Origin: Strongyloides papillosus
Taxonomy: Eukaryota; Nematoda; Chromadorea; Rhabditida; Strongyloididae
DNA: 64,000 bases
Assembly: GCA_005656395.1 (NCBI GenBank)
Contig: SRSI01000030.1
Span: forward strand, 530,494 to 594,493
Direction of reading: 5' to 3'
Positions 1-15,200 of the stretch are shown here, in pieces. Each line of letters starts with the position of its first letter. The stretch's first letter is position 1. The translations under genes were made by a program, and so were the position numbers. Under the pieces are notes generated by a model. That model had not been told where the DNA came from, made no database searches, and was given only the letters and a program-made list of their open reading frames with translations.

Positions 1-3000
1 ATACATAATTATTATTTATATTTCTTTTGAGTTTCTCTTTCTTTCTTTCTTCATCTCATTTTTTTTTCAGATGATCAACTCTCATTTAATGTGTGTATGT
101 GTGTGTCCTTAACTACATTTTCAATATATTTCTTAATAATAAATAAAAAGCCACAAAAATCCAGTCCCATATATCAAAAAGTATTTTTTTAAATATTTTT
201 TAAAAAGCAAAACTTTCTGTCCTTTGATTGTACTTTTTAACTAGTCACACACCAAAATTATCAGCCCATTTTTCAAGACACAAAATTAGACAAAAAAAAT
301 AAATATATAGTCTCACAAAATAGACTTCTTTACTCCTTTTTACCATCAAAACTTAACGCAAAAGTTTAATTCTTATTTTAAATTGTTGTATTTACATAAC
401 TTTTTTTACCTCAAAAAAATATACTTCTATATACATTATAATAAAGAATATAAATTTAAGTTAATGGAGAGAGAGGAATATTTTATGAAAAAGAAAATGA
501 TAAATATTGTATAAATGATGATGATATGGTAATCATAGAGTTACATATAAATCTAATAACTCCCTCTTAGAAAACAAGATAGATTTTGTGATATGATATG
601 TACAAAAAAAATGAAATAAAATAATATTACCATATTATTTCTCTTTTTTTTCAAATAAAATAATAATACTACTACATTTACTAAGGCGAGTTATTTTAAA
701 ACATATTTTAAAAAACATTAAATTTCATATTGTTTGTTTTTATACCTCCATTTATAATAAACCATTGCACTTTAAGAAAACAATACAATACTTTTTCATT
801 GATCTAATGTATTTTTTTTCGTTTGGTTTTAATTCTAAAATATATTTTTATTATTCTTTGGTACAACTACATCTATATTTTTTTATTATTTATTTTTTTT
901 ATACTTTTTTTTATCGATAATAACATTTCATATATATATAATATCAATAGAGAGATGACAAAAATTTTTTTTAACACCTTTCGTTTTTAACAAAAATCAG
1001 TTTATAATAGTTATTATTACTCTCTTAATCTTGTTTTGTTGAAAAATGAATAAATTTATCACAAAAATCAACTAAAAATTAAAATATACATTTAGTAGTT
1101 GATGGTAAATGTGTTTATACTTGTACTTTTTCTTCTTTCTTCTCCTTTTTTTCACATTTTCTCCACCAGCTTCAAATATTTTTTAATGTTAATGAGATGA
1201 TGATAACTTTAATAGGTACTGATATTATTTGTTATTATTGTTATTCTTATTATATTTTGTCATTGGGCCTTCTTTTTTAATATTTCCCAATAAAAATTCT
1301 TTATAGTTTATATATGATATGGTTCTTTAATTTTGTTAAAGTAAAATAAATTAATGATTATCTTTTCTTTCTCTCTTTTTTTTATTTTATTAATTTTAAT
1401 AGATAATATTCTTTTTTTGCTCTATTATATTTTTTCAAGTAGTAATAATGAAGTTTTGATAATTAACAAAGACACAAATATATACATATATATACATTAT
1501 AAAGTCCCTTTTTATTGAATAGGCAATTAAAATATCCATTTTTTTGTTTAATTTAATTTTTTTTGTTTTAATTCAACTAAGAAGTATATTACAAAAATAT
1601 TGGTCTTAAGTTTTTTTTTTTGAAGCAAAAGAGATAATAATATTTAAGTTTTAAAATATTATTCTATTTACATTTATCTTTTTGACACTTTTATACTATT
1701 TACTTTTACTCTCTCATTCGGTTTAACATCAAACTTTTATTTTTTATTTTATCAAATTTATAAATTTTATAAAATATATAGAGGAAAATTATGGTTTTTG
1801 GTAAATATAAATTTAAAGTCTAATGATATTGGTAGATTTTTTGTTTTATTGCACTATTTTTCTACATATTTTTATGTAGAAAATATACATATATAATTTC
1901 TATCTTTATTTCTCCGTTGAATTTTTTTTTGATTCTCTATACATGTTTATAAATATATATTTATTGAGAAGGAAAAAAATTTAAAAAAGTTTTTAAAGTT
2001 CATTTTTGTAAATACGTTATATGTCTAACTTTTCTAGTGAGATGACTTGAAATTAAATATAATTTATTTTTTTTAATATAAATATGATATGATGATGGCC
2101 TCCAAGTGGAAGGCAACTAAATTTATGGCCATAAAAAAAGCGAAAAGACAAAAATCCTGTCTTCTTTTTTATTTTCTCTTCACCAATTTATTTTTTTCTC
2201 TTCATTTATTACATCTCATTAACTTGAACATTTAATTTGATTCTAAATTCATAAAATTACATTGATATTTTATGTTCCTCTTCACAATCAATCACTTAAA
2301 TATATTTTTTAATCTTAATATCATAAAAATATTGAATTATAACGGTTTTGTTGTAATAAAAATACGCCTTAACTCGATATTATACTTTAATCAAATAATA
2401 ATGATCTTTTGTGCTTGAGAAGATGTCACTTTACCTTAATGATTGTTTAAAGTATAATTAAAATTGCAATAAAAATTTGAACTCCACCAAGCTTATATCT
2501 AGGTCAGGGTATGGTGAACAAAAACACAACATTTTTAAGAATACACTTTTATAATAATAATATAAATCTTTAAATCTTTAAAAAAGGAATCAAATCAAGA
2601 TTATAAAAAGAAAATGCCATTAAAGTGAGAGATAGAGATAGTGAAAGGAGAATATCAAAAATAGAGGTCGCCTTCGTAATCAACATCCTCGGCCCGTTTT
2701 AAGTTATTTTTCTTTTTCCCCTTTTATTTATCTTAAGATTTCGTCTTCTACTAGCTTAAGAAACATACCTATAACAATATAATTTGTTTATCCATCTCTT
2801 TTTAGTAAATATCTTTATATATAAAGTAAATACAAAATGTGAATTAAATTTCACGTTAAAAATCAGTTTAATAATGACCTATATATATATATCCAAATAG
2901 CTTCTAACATTCTTATCCTATTCCTTTTAACTATTAACGAAAAAATACATTATACTATTTTTTTTACCTTTTATCGTTCTCTGATTTTACTTTTTAAGAT

Positions 3001-5077
3001 TGAAAAATTTTGTTAACGGACAAAAAAGTACGGCTTTTAATTAAATATTTCTATATTATCTATTTAACTATTAATTTTTTTCAATAACATGTTTTTTTCT
3101 TTCAAAATCTCAATATTATTATATAAAATTTTTATTCACGTTTCCTTAAATCCACATCCATAAACATTTTTAAAAAAGCATATTTTTAATTGACGGTATA
3201 TACAATTAGTGATTTTTTTTCCGAATTAATGTAAAAATAATATAATTTTCAAGTGCAAAAATAGTTTGCCATGGAAAAATAAAATAAACTTCCTTATTAG
3301 TAAGACATTATTTGCTTCTTTTTTAAATAAAAAATATTTATAAAATATATTTTATATAAAACAAATTTTATATCTATATATAAATATTCTAACTGAAGAA
3401 GAAAGATTTTTATCTTTTATGTTGTTGTTGTTTTTTAACATCTTACTTTGATTTTGTTAAAATAATAAAATTTTGAGAAAAAATCTTTTTTGTCCTTTAA
3501 GTATAAAAAGATAAAAATAGTTGGAGTTATAAAAAATTTTTTTCTTTTTCAAAAAGATTTATATTTTGAGATGAAGAGTTAGATCAAATAAAAAAGCCGA
3601 TTCTTTTTATTAAAAATTTTTATCCATTAATTATTTATGTTGTGGTGGATGAAAAAAAATTAATAGCTCTTATAATGTCATTCAAGAAGCTTTTGTAGAT
3701 TTTTGTAATCAATTACTATTAAGATTAATTTATTCATACGAAATAAGAATATATTTTAATAATTAAATAAATTTATTCTTTGCCAATTAAATAAAATAAT
3801 TAAGAGATATTATTTTACATATATCCTTTAATTATTTAAAATTAAGAAGATTAAAAAATTAAACTTTTTTTCTACAAATCGTATAGTGATAAATTATCAA
3901 TGAATTAATTTTTTATGCGCCCAAATATTTTTATATTCCACTCACTTCTTTTTTTAAACATTAACTCTATTTATATTCCTAAAAATTTATAATAAGTGTT
4001 CAATCTTAAAATATATATGAATATAATCTCATTATTTTATAATGGTTTCCAATAAATTTGATTTTTTTTGCACCAATTATCAATGAGGCATAGATATATT
4101 ATCTCTTCATCTTTTAACATTAAAAATCATGATTTTAAACTATTCTTCTAATATAATATTTATGTATATTTAGGCATTTTAAATTTATGTACAATTATTT
4201 TTTATACTCCCTAAAATTTTTAAAGATTATAATTAAAAAAGTTTATATTAACAAAATATTACCTTGATTATGACTGTTTAAAGATATATTATTTATTTAA
4301 TTTATATACATTTATTTAACAATCTTTCAATGACAAAAATTTTTATATATATTTATATGTAATTTACTATATAGTAAAAAAAAGATATATAATATTATTT
4401 GTAAAGATATTTATTTATTCTATTAATTGTTTAAAATGTCACATATAACAATATATATTTATAATATTGCCAAAAAAACATTTTATTTTAATTAAAAATT
4501 TATATTTAATTGAGGGGAGAGATGAATTGAATAAATTTATAACAAAAATTTTATTTTTCTCCTTCGTACACACACTTAACCTTAACTTTATATTAACTTT
4601 ATATATTATTTAGTCTTTTTTTGCCCTTTTCTAAAACAAATAAAAAATAATCTATTAAATGGTATTTTTATTATTGTATGTATGAATAAAGAAGAGAGAG
4701 GGGGAATGTTAGGGTTGGTGGTGAAAAAAGAAAACTTCAATGGCATCATGATTGGTGTAAACAAAAAAAATTTTATTACAAATTTTTATTACAAACATTT
4801 GTATGTGGTATATACGATATATTTTTATTATTATATATATGATACCAGTATTATTTTATTGTAATATTATCATAATACCATAAATAGAAGGGTTAGGTTT
4901 TTTTAAAAATTTTATTGATGTTGGATCTAAAATTCGAATGTTCTTAGATTGGTCATTCTAATGATATATAATGTTTTATTTTTGTAAACTTTGCATTATC
5001 AAAACACACATTCTATGTTGTTTATTTTAAATAGCTTAGTAATATCCTCTAAGGACAAAGTAGCATAATAAGAAAAC

Positions 5078-5136
5078 AATAAGGTACTAGGGTGATGACG
5101 GTGACGGCGATCACCTATTGCGCCATCCACCTACTT
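5078..5136. other. GC-rich island with hairpin
   Basis: A strikingly GC-rich patch inside A+T-rich DNA. GGTGAT at 5091-5096 is the exact inverted complement of ATCACC at 5110-5115, with a 13-base loop. A weaker outer stem joins AGGT near 5082 to ACCT near 5129. The core is related to the element at 12216-12247. Function unknown; a structured RNA or a transcription-factor site cluster are both possible. Confidence 0.4.
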
Positions 5137-8100
5137 AAATAAATCTTACGTTTAATGGCATAAAAAAACATTACAGCACATATTATTTTAAAAAAAATAT
5201 CTATTTCATTATTACAAAAAATTTACCAACCACATATTTCTATTATTAACCTGTTTAAACTTTAAATACCAACCTCCTCCAAAATGAGTTATAGTATTTT
5301 AAATAATTATAAGAATATTAAATTATTTAAAGGGGTATTGTTGATGGTAATGACCTTGCAATTACGATTAACTAAAATTAAAATCATGAAATTGCCACGG
5401 CATATTTAAATAATCTTATTTTCATTAAAACACAAACATTTCTATTATTATTTTGACAATTTAAATATCCATTAAAAATTCCTATTCATTTATTCTAAAA
5501 CACATCTACCTTCAAATTAAATATTTATTTAAAAGAAAGAAATTTTAATCTATTATATTTTTTTCTCTCATTTTATTATTATAACAATATACTTTATAGT
5601 GAATTTTTTTATTTTGACCAATTTTTAGTAAAAGGCAAAAAAAAAGACAAAACAATTCCTGGTTCATTCATTTTTCATTATATATACATATATTTTTTTT
5701 ACAAAGTACACTATCAAACATTTCATTTAATAATAAAAATAAAAAAAAAGAAAAATAGCCATATATTGTTGTGGTTAAAATTTTTGTGCTTTTAAAAATA
5801 GGGAAAAATATATAGATGTATTTTTAAAAATAATTTTATCGTTGTCCTATAAAAATACTTTCTTTTTTACCTCTCTTTATCATTTTTTTTCTACAACCAC
5901 TTTTTCTTGATAGATTTTTTGATATATAAAAAATAAGAAAATTTTTTTCGAAGACACAGGGGTATTATATTGAAAAATGTACCATAAACAAGACATTATG
6001 TTTCATTGGATAGATATTAGAAAAAAAGAAATTGTGTGGAAAAAAAATTTTAATAAATTTTAAAATGAAATTTCTTGTATTTGCACTTAGAGTTAATTAA
6101 AAAAAAATATCCTGTAAAATTATTTTTTTTGTACCACTATACTTCTATCATTCCCCCTCTCCCTTGTTACTTAAACACCATCCCTCTCCACCTCCTAATT
6201 GTAGTATAAATATTTTTTAAATCTTAAAAAACTTTCATTTTTATAATTTTAATGGTTTTTTGAGGACTGTGGTTTAAGGGAGAGGTGTCCTCTTAAAGAA
6301 ACATCTTTAATATAACTTTTATTATTAATATTTGCTCCCGAAGTTTCAGCTATCCCTTTCTCTATCAAAAATCAAAACCTCAACCCCCAATAATCTTTAA
6401 TAACAACAATATTATTTTTCAACTATCAAATTCTTCAAACAATTAGATCATGTACATAAATTCATATTATTAAATATTGCTTTTCTTAACTAGTTTAACT
6501 ATTTGTTAAAACTATTAAATTTTTTCTTGCCTTTTTGATTAGGTGGAGTCTAAAAATATTCATATTTTAATGGCAAGTTTTGTTTTATATATAAAATATA
6601 TATAAATATCTGATATCATTTTGAAAGAAAAATAATATTATAAAATTTTTCTTCATATAAAATGTATTTTGTCATATTTTTAAGTTAAAAGTTGTTTGTA
6701 CTTTTAAAAAAATATAATTACATCGCATATTTTATTTGTATATTCTGTTTTGAGATTAGTTAAAAAAAATTAAATATATATATTATTATAAATATATTTT
6801 TATAACATAATAAATGTAAATTTAAAGTTAATCGCTTACGTGATTAAGGCACTTTGTTGATATATTTTTAATAAAAAAATATGTGAAAAAAATTTATTAA
6901 AAAAAATACTATTTGTACCCTCATAATATTGTTATTAAAAATTACCAATCAAACATCTAGTAATATTAAAGTTTTTTTGTTGATTCTATATTTAAATATA
7001 TCACTTCATTAAAAATAGTTAGTGAATAAAAATAATTGTTATTTAAATGTTAAAATGAAATTAAAGATATTATATCTAATTTGTCTTAAACAAATAACCA
7101 CTTTAACGATTAACCTTTTTTTTATTTTTTTAATATTTGTACTTTTGATTAATTTTTCTATATCTCTCTTTCCTTTTTATTACATATTTTTTAATAAAAT
7201 TTTCGTTTCATTTTTTTTAAATATACTTGTCATTTTGTAGTTAAATAAAAAGATGATGAAATTATTATTAGTAGTATTTTTTCTAGCCATCTTTTCTCCT
7301 CTTCTCACTATTCAATTTTATGTATAATGAAGATTAATTAAGGATTTTTTTTATATTTTTAAATCATATCTATATTTTATTAATAAATATAATTTTTTTT
7401 TCTTTTTCCATAATAATCATCATCTTTTTTCCATCTATTCTCCAGTTCCTGTGTATCTAATATAAATAATTTCTTTTTTTGTACTTTTTCCTATAAAAAA
7501 AATGTTTTACCATATTTTATAGACAATTAAAGGAGAGAGAGAAAATTGTAAAATTTTTTTATCTTTTTTTAATATACCTTATCTTTTAAGATACATTTAT
7601 TAACATTTTGTATATACTGTTTATTATTCAAATATATATGTATCTTATAAAGTATAGTATATTTTTTTGTCTTTTTGCACTTTAATCATACTTCACATCA
7701 AAACATTCTTTTTTTGCTACACACTGTTATTTTCAATTAATATATATAAGTTTTTTCTATTTTTTATCACAATCTTTATTGTATTATCTTAATATTTTTT
7801 GGAGTATGATTTTGAATGTCAGGGAAAATAAAAATTATTTACTCTATCTTTTTTTAAATACTCTCTCCTCCTTATTTTTATAAGCGAAAATTTAATCAGG
7901 GGCTAGTATTAGAAGATCCACACAGATTTTAGATAGTTTATTAAATAGTTTATAAAAGATAAAAAATATTTTTTTGATATTTAAATTTGTTTTGATGGGG
8001 AAAATTTTAAGAATACCTAATTTGTGGGGGAATTATTAGTTATCATTATGAAATTTAAAGTTATAAAATCTATTTTATGATAATTGTTATCAAAAAAATA

Positions 8101-11100
8101 ATATAAGAAGTTGTGTATAGATGTATCATCAATAAAAATACCAAACATTATTTATATTTTTCAATTTCTTATTATTTATGTAGAAACAATCTTTTTTTAG
8201 AATACAAGTTATTTGTAATATCAGATGAAAAAGTTCTTTTTTATGGCCTCATGATTTGTTACTTTCGAAGATTGAGAGCAAGTTTAAGAAAAGTGTTTGT
8301 CGAGTAGATATATTTTTTAGTTAAATTTTTTTATATAATTAAACAAAATTTATGATTTTTATAATTGAATATAACAACTTTTTTAGTATCCTCTCTCTTC
8401 CATCCCCATAAAATTTTTTTCTTTACTCACCCTAGTAATAGAATAATTTTTATTTCTTTTCTTCCCAATTTTAATGGTAAAAGAATTTTAACATTATTTA
8501 TACAATTAAAAGCTATAAAATGAGTAAATATTCATAATAAAAAGAAATTAACTTAAAAATATTTCATCAATCCCATAATTATGACCTTTATTTTTTAAAA
8601 GAGTACTTTAATAATCAAAAAAAAAGAAATTTTTTTACTTCTTTTAATAATATGTCAAGTTTAGAAATATTTATAGTTTATAAATTAACATCAAAAAATT
8701 TATACACATGCACTTTATTTTATATTGGATAAGTCATATATGTACATTTTTTAACAAAAATTTTATTGTTTATACTTTTTTTTTTATTATTTTTTAATAA
8801 TAGAAAGAGTAATAATTTTATCACGATTCTATGATTTTGTATTATAGTTTAAGCCTTTGTATTATTTATGATTTTTTAATGTTCTAGTTTAAAATAATGT
8901 TATATTATTTGGTTTTGAGAGTGAAGATTGTTGTGAAAAAAAATTATTAATATTTATTATTTTTACAATTGTATATAATTTTGCACTTTGATCATTCTTT
9001 TTGTAATTTTTTTTGTAATGTTTATACTTGTAATTACACAGGTGATGTTGATTTTTGAAAAAAATACTAATATTTAATACATGTTTATATTTATTATATA
9101 TTAAAATTAAAGATAAAAATGTTATTATTATTACAATTTTTTATAATAACACACATTTTCTTATAAAAATCGCTATTTTTTACAAACTTTTGTAAACTAG
9201 AATTAAAATGTTAAATTTGTACATTCAAAAATATTATCAAAAAGTTACGGTCAATTGGTTTATATGCTCCTATTCGTATTTATGATATATAGAGAAGAAA
9301 ATTTATTCATATAAATATAAATGCAGGTGTAAAATAATATATATCATACGTACCATTTATTTAAATTACTCATTTTTTTAATGATTTTATTCACATACAT
9401 TAATCCTTAAATTTATTAAATCAATTCATGAGTAAACAAAACACAAAATTTTTTGACTTCTACCTTTTCTTCTACACCGCAAAATATTTGTGATCTCATT
9501 TTTTTACAAACTTTTTTTACCTATATTTACTCATGATGGGATTAATAAATAGATTAAAAAATTAAAAGGCCATATACAATTCTTATAATTACAATGTTTG
9601 CTTTCAAAAAAATGAAAAAAAAGACTTTTATAAACAATTTTTTGATACCTAAACATCGGACTGCTCTTCAAATAGATAGTTATAAATATAGAAGAGTAGG
9701 GCATTTGTAATTTGATTCATCATACAGAAATATTTTTTCAAATTGTAATATATTTCACTATTTTACTCATCAAATGTGTAATTTAAAATTATATACATAT
9801 AAAATATAAACAATTGCCGAAGATGAGAGTGAAAAAAGGTCTAAAAATGAAATGGAATTGAAAGTGAATTGTAAAGTCAGTTGATCTCTCCACAATATTT
9901 TCGCTTTTTTTATTTTTTCAAACATATTTAAACTTTCTCAAATATAGTCATATAATGTAGATTAACAGTATAATATAAATAAAAATAACATATTACAAAT
10001 TCGACCCCATTTTGTAATGTTATTTTACACAATACATTCTTGTTAAAAAGTTATCATATAGTTGATTTTTAATAATATTTAAAATTTGCTTTTTTTGTTA
10101 TTTGCAATTACAATCTATACAAGAGAATAGTTTCTTTTTAACATAATTTTTATCTTTACCTATATTTATTTGATTACAACAAATATTTAAATATTGTGAA
10201 ATAAAATATTTTGACTAAATTTCAGCATTTATTGTCATTTTAATATATGTACATTAAAATATATAAATTTTTTTCATCTCAAACAAAATAATATACATAT
10301 ATATTAGTAAAAAAACTATTATATTTACTACAATAAGAGGAGGCATTGATATGGAAAAAAGTGTAATCTTTTTAATTTCTTTAATAGATAAGTATAATTT
10401 TCCTTCTTTTATAACAAAACAATATTAAAAATAATTAGTGTGGTTCCTCAATGTGTTTATAATAAAAAATTTTTATTTTCCTATATATATATGTATTTAT
10501 TTTCTTTTATAATATAAAACATAACTAATTTCATTCTTATTTCTTCTTAAAAACTTTCTTTTTTTACACATATTATATTCTATTATTCTTTAAAAATTTT
10601 TTATCAGTTCTTGTATCATGATAATAAAAAAAGAAAATTGTTATAAATATCTTATATATTTTTATACATGTACATCCTCAAAAGTTTTCTTTAATTTTAT
10701 CATTATTCAATTTTTCTTTTTTTGACAAAAATATTTAAATTTAAGATAAAATATATACATGTAAATATGCAAAAAAGTTTGTAGATGATAAGAAGATAAA
10801 AATTGAAAGGGGATATTTTTATGTTTCTCCTTAAATCGTTTCCATTAAATTAAATATTTTTACTATAATAAAGATACTTTAGTTTAAGCAGATAAAAAAA
10901 AACAAGACATCTGTGATTTTTAAATTACTTTTACTTTTAAAAAGATTTATGAGGATTTTTAAATTTTATATATATAATATTAGATACATTTAAGAAATTT
11001 AATGTGACAAGTGATTTTAAGGGAGAGATAGATTATTTATAATGAGTAAAAATATATATATATATTCATTGGCATCTTTAATATGTAATTTTAAAGCATT

Positions 11101-12215
11101 TAATCAACAATCTATCTCATTTTTAACCGATTCTCTCGGAAAACCTGCGCAGCACATTATAATTTATGGCTTTAACTCATTAATTTTTAGTATGTATAAT
11201 GTATATTTTTTGGTAGATATGAGGAAAAATTAGAAATGGAGATAAATTATGATGATGGACCCCTAGTGAAAAAATGATGTATCAAATCATAATTAACAGA
11301 TGGATTGTTGGTTGATTTGTGAGATGAATTTATTTTTAGATGTATAAATTACATTTTTTTGTCTTTCATACTCAGTAATATTTTATGGTGTGTCATAATT
11401 TTTCATTCCTATATATATATAATAAGCAATGGCATATAAAAAATGTATTTTATAAAAATCAAAATGATTTAAGGTTTCATACTTCCTCCAAAAGGTCATC
11501 TTTTCCTCAACCTTTTTTATAATATTTTTTTATCATACTATAATCTACTATAAACTCATTATTCATTCTGATATTTATTCTTAAACCTGTAAATATATGC
11601 AATTAACAAAAGCCATTGAAGATTAATCACATTTACAAAAATTATTCATAAAGGTATATTTACCTTCTAAAATCATATATCTTCTTTAAATGTCCTTTAA
11701 AAATATTACATTTATATTATTTCAATAATAATATAATAATGATATTACATTCTAATAAAATTCATGAAACATATTGTAATTTTTGTTTAGAAAAAAAAGT
11801 TACAAATTTATACTTAAACCTTGGTCAGTTATATATATTAATGATTATTTACAATATTCATAACTTTATTCTTGTACAAATTATATTTGTCTAAACATAT
11901 ATATTTATGTATATTTAATAAAAGATAAATCTTGTTATAAAAATTTCCATCTAAATAATAAAATCTTTTAAAATAAATGAAAATTTTAAATATTTACCAA
12001 AATCGCCAAAAATCATTCTTTAACAATTCTATTGTGAAAAAATTTTTTGTCCTGTTTAATGTTTTATGACTTTTTATACCTATTCAAAAAGTGCATATTA
12101 GTTTTGAATTTTTTTAACCCCCTTCATTGTGATAAAATATATATTATATATATAATATTTAATATCACTATAAAAATTTGTCTATAATCTAATATATATC
12201 TAATATTATTATATA

Positions 12216-12250
12216 AGGGTGATGGCGGGTACACAACACCACCTATCACT
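12216..12250. other. GC-rich element related to the one at 5.09 kb
   Basis: GTGATGG at 12219-12225 pairs with CCTATCAC at 12242-12249 (one G-U pair). Two mismatches follow, then GGT pairs with ACC around a 7-base loop. It starts with AGGGTGATGGCGG and ends in CACCTAT, like the 5.09-kb element (AGGGTGATGACGG ... CACCTAT), and the two have nearly equal length. Function unknown. Confidence 0.4.
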
Positions 12251-15200
12251 ATTTTTCATCTCCTTTTTATCATTTTTATTATTAAAAATTTATTTAAAAT
12301 AATCTCACAAAAGTTTCATTGCCCCCAGACGGTACAAATAGGTTATAGAAAGGGTAAAAGGAAAATATGAAGATAGATAGATATTTGATTTTTTTCTAAG
12401 TATTAAATGAAGAATAGGTATAATGAAAAGGTGAGGGTGTATGTGATATGTGGTGGATGTCAATGATGATATGTATATTTTTCATAAACGTATCTATAAT
12501 TCTTTTCATTTACCTCCCATCTCAATACAATTTTTTTATTTTAAATATTACTTTTGTGATTTTATAAAACTTATACAAATTATAAAGTTCCTCCCCTTAA
12601 TTTTAGTAGATTTTTATTTTATGTTTGTAAATATTTTACAAATAAAAAGGCTAACTCTTTTTTGAATTATTTTAATGTACTCATAGTAAGTGATATTTTG
12701 CAAGTATTAATTCCATTACCTTTTTGTCAATCACCTTATCTTATTAAAATAAAGTTTGTCTAAATAGAGAGAAGTATAACTTCACTTTTATGTTAAAATT
12801 TGTATATTTTTAACAATTTTTTACACAAATATCTATCTTTTCTTTTAAAATAATATATATAACTTTATTTAATTTTTATAAAAACTTTTTCACTTTTTGA
12901 TAATATATAAGAAAACTACATATATGCATTTTTTTCCTTTTATTTTCTAATCATTTTATTTTATTAATATAATTTAGTTTATCTAAATGTTTTTATAAAT
13001 TTTTTTTTGCCTCTATCATGTTAAGAATAGAAAAGATTTAGATATTCTGGATTTTTTCTAATTGTAGATTTTTTAATTATTTAACATTAATAATAGAGAA
13101 GTCGTACATGCTAAAACATTTTTTGATTTCCCCACTACATTAAAATAATATAAATTCACAGGAAAACTGCTTATGATTAAAATCATTAAAATCCCTGTAG
13201 TTTGTTTTACTAATTATATTTTATCAAATTTATTTTCTTTTTATAAACATACATATATCTCCCATTCTATTTATATAAACAAAATCATTATAAAGATGAA
13301 TATTTATTAGATTTTTACATTATTTTTTTAAAATGTATACAATATTAAAAAAGATTTAATATACCTTGAATAGGCAGGTTTTTTAATTAGAAATAGACAG
13401 ATAGTTAAAATATCTTTACACAACTATGTTAAGTGTCATTAGAATATTTTATCCCCATTTTAAATTGCTTATTTATATGTTTCTTTTTAAACTAAAAGTG
13501 CGAATATATATGTGTTTTTTTAATATAATAGAAAACTCTATGTTTATCTTTAAAGTTCTTATCATATTTAAGTACGTAAAAATAAAAGCAGTTAGACAAA
13601 ATATAATATATTTAAAGCTGCTTTTTATTAAAATATTTGAGAAAGTGAATTACTAAATATTCCTTGACATGTTTTTTTTAGATTTTTCTATTAATTTTTA
13701 ACATTCTTATTTCGTATTATGTTTTTTTACAATGCCTTCCAACCTCTTTTCTTCATCATCTATGTATATTATAGATGTATGCTTTTTTTTGACAAATAAA
13801 GAAAAGATAATCATTAAAAAAAAGTACGAATACTTTAATGACAATCACAAAAATATTTTAATCTTAAGTAAACTTTATAAAATTAAAAAGATTATACCTC
13901 CAAAGATAAATATTAAATCTCCTGTAAGGGAAAAATACTTTAAAATAAAAATTTTGATAATAATAATATATATTATTTTGCATTTGATCACCTCACAATG
14001 ATATCACAAAAAATTTTACTTAGCTGTTGTATATTAAAATAATTTTGTTTAAATTTTAAATTACCAAAAAATGATTTTAAAAAAAAAATAATAAAACATT
14101 TTTTTTGTGGAAAATGTAAATATATATCTTTTGTATTTTTCAGTACAATTACATATCATGGTAAACAAAGTATATATCATTCGTTTTGAAAATTAAATAA
14201 ATTTATTCGAAATATTTTGCCTTCTCTATTAAAAAAAACAAAAAAAACTTTATATTTTTGATGTTTTAAAATAATTGCACTTTATATTTCATTACTTTTT
14301 GCATCTTTCTTCTTTCTCCTAACAAAATAAAATATGTGTATTTTTTTTGCTGATAAAACATCACGAAGCAGAAAATGTTTTCAATTTAAATTTCAACCCA
14401 TTTTTTTTGATAAAAAATACATAATTCTGTTTTACACGCATAAATTTTATCTTTATTTTTTTAACTACAAATTTATTTTTCAACAAATTGTATTTCAGTA
14501 CAAGTAAAAATTTAGGGAAAGGCAAAGAAACACAAAAAAGGCAGATATTTGTTATTTGACACTGGATTAATATCTATAGATATAAATGTATATATCTAGT
14601 AAAAAAAAGTTTAATTTACTAATAATTATCATATTTTTTATTTTTGACTTTTCTGTTGTTATTACTTTTCCTTTATTATTATCTCTAAAAATAGTAATAG
14701 GAGATGACAAAAAACTATTATATAAATTTATTTTTAGTACAAAAATAGGATAAGAAATATCAATGTAATTATTTTTAAAATAATTTTTGTCATGAACGTT
14801 TCAATGATCTTTTTGATTGTATTTGTACCATCAACTATACATAAATAATATATATATTTAAATATGTATAATATATTTTTTTTTCCATTAAAATTTTAAA
14901 GGTCATCACTGGAAATATCTTTCTCCTATTTATGTTTCTTTTAATGTATCTACAAAACCATAATTAGAAGTGGTCCATTGATAGTTTTAATAAAAAGGTA
15001 CTTTTAAAATAATAGTTAAAAAATTGTTACCCTCTTTTATAATATTTGTAGTTTCATTATCTTTCTTTTTTGACTCTCCTTCATTTTTATACTCTCTCTC
15101 CCTCATTTTCTATTAATCATTTCTCTTTTATACAAAAATTTTAATATATGTTCACTTTTTGATAATTATAAATTGAAAAAAATTTATTTCTTTTAATAAA

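Noticed and set aside
2095..2132. ATGGCC...GGCCAT inverted repeat
   Set aside because: The right arm is itself part of the palindrome TATGGCCATA and the stem is only six base pairs. Chance is sufficient.
9658..9705. 9-bp stem with 21-base loop as a microRNA precursor
   Set aside because: CTGCTCTTC pairs with GAAGAGTAG, but the pairing does not extend beyond nine base pairs, which is too short for a microRNA hairpin.
13732..14001. 89-codon frame in the desert
   Set aside because: It is dominated by Lys, Ile and Asn as expected from A+T-rich sequence, with no domain, splice context or homology signal.
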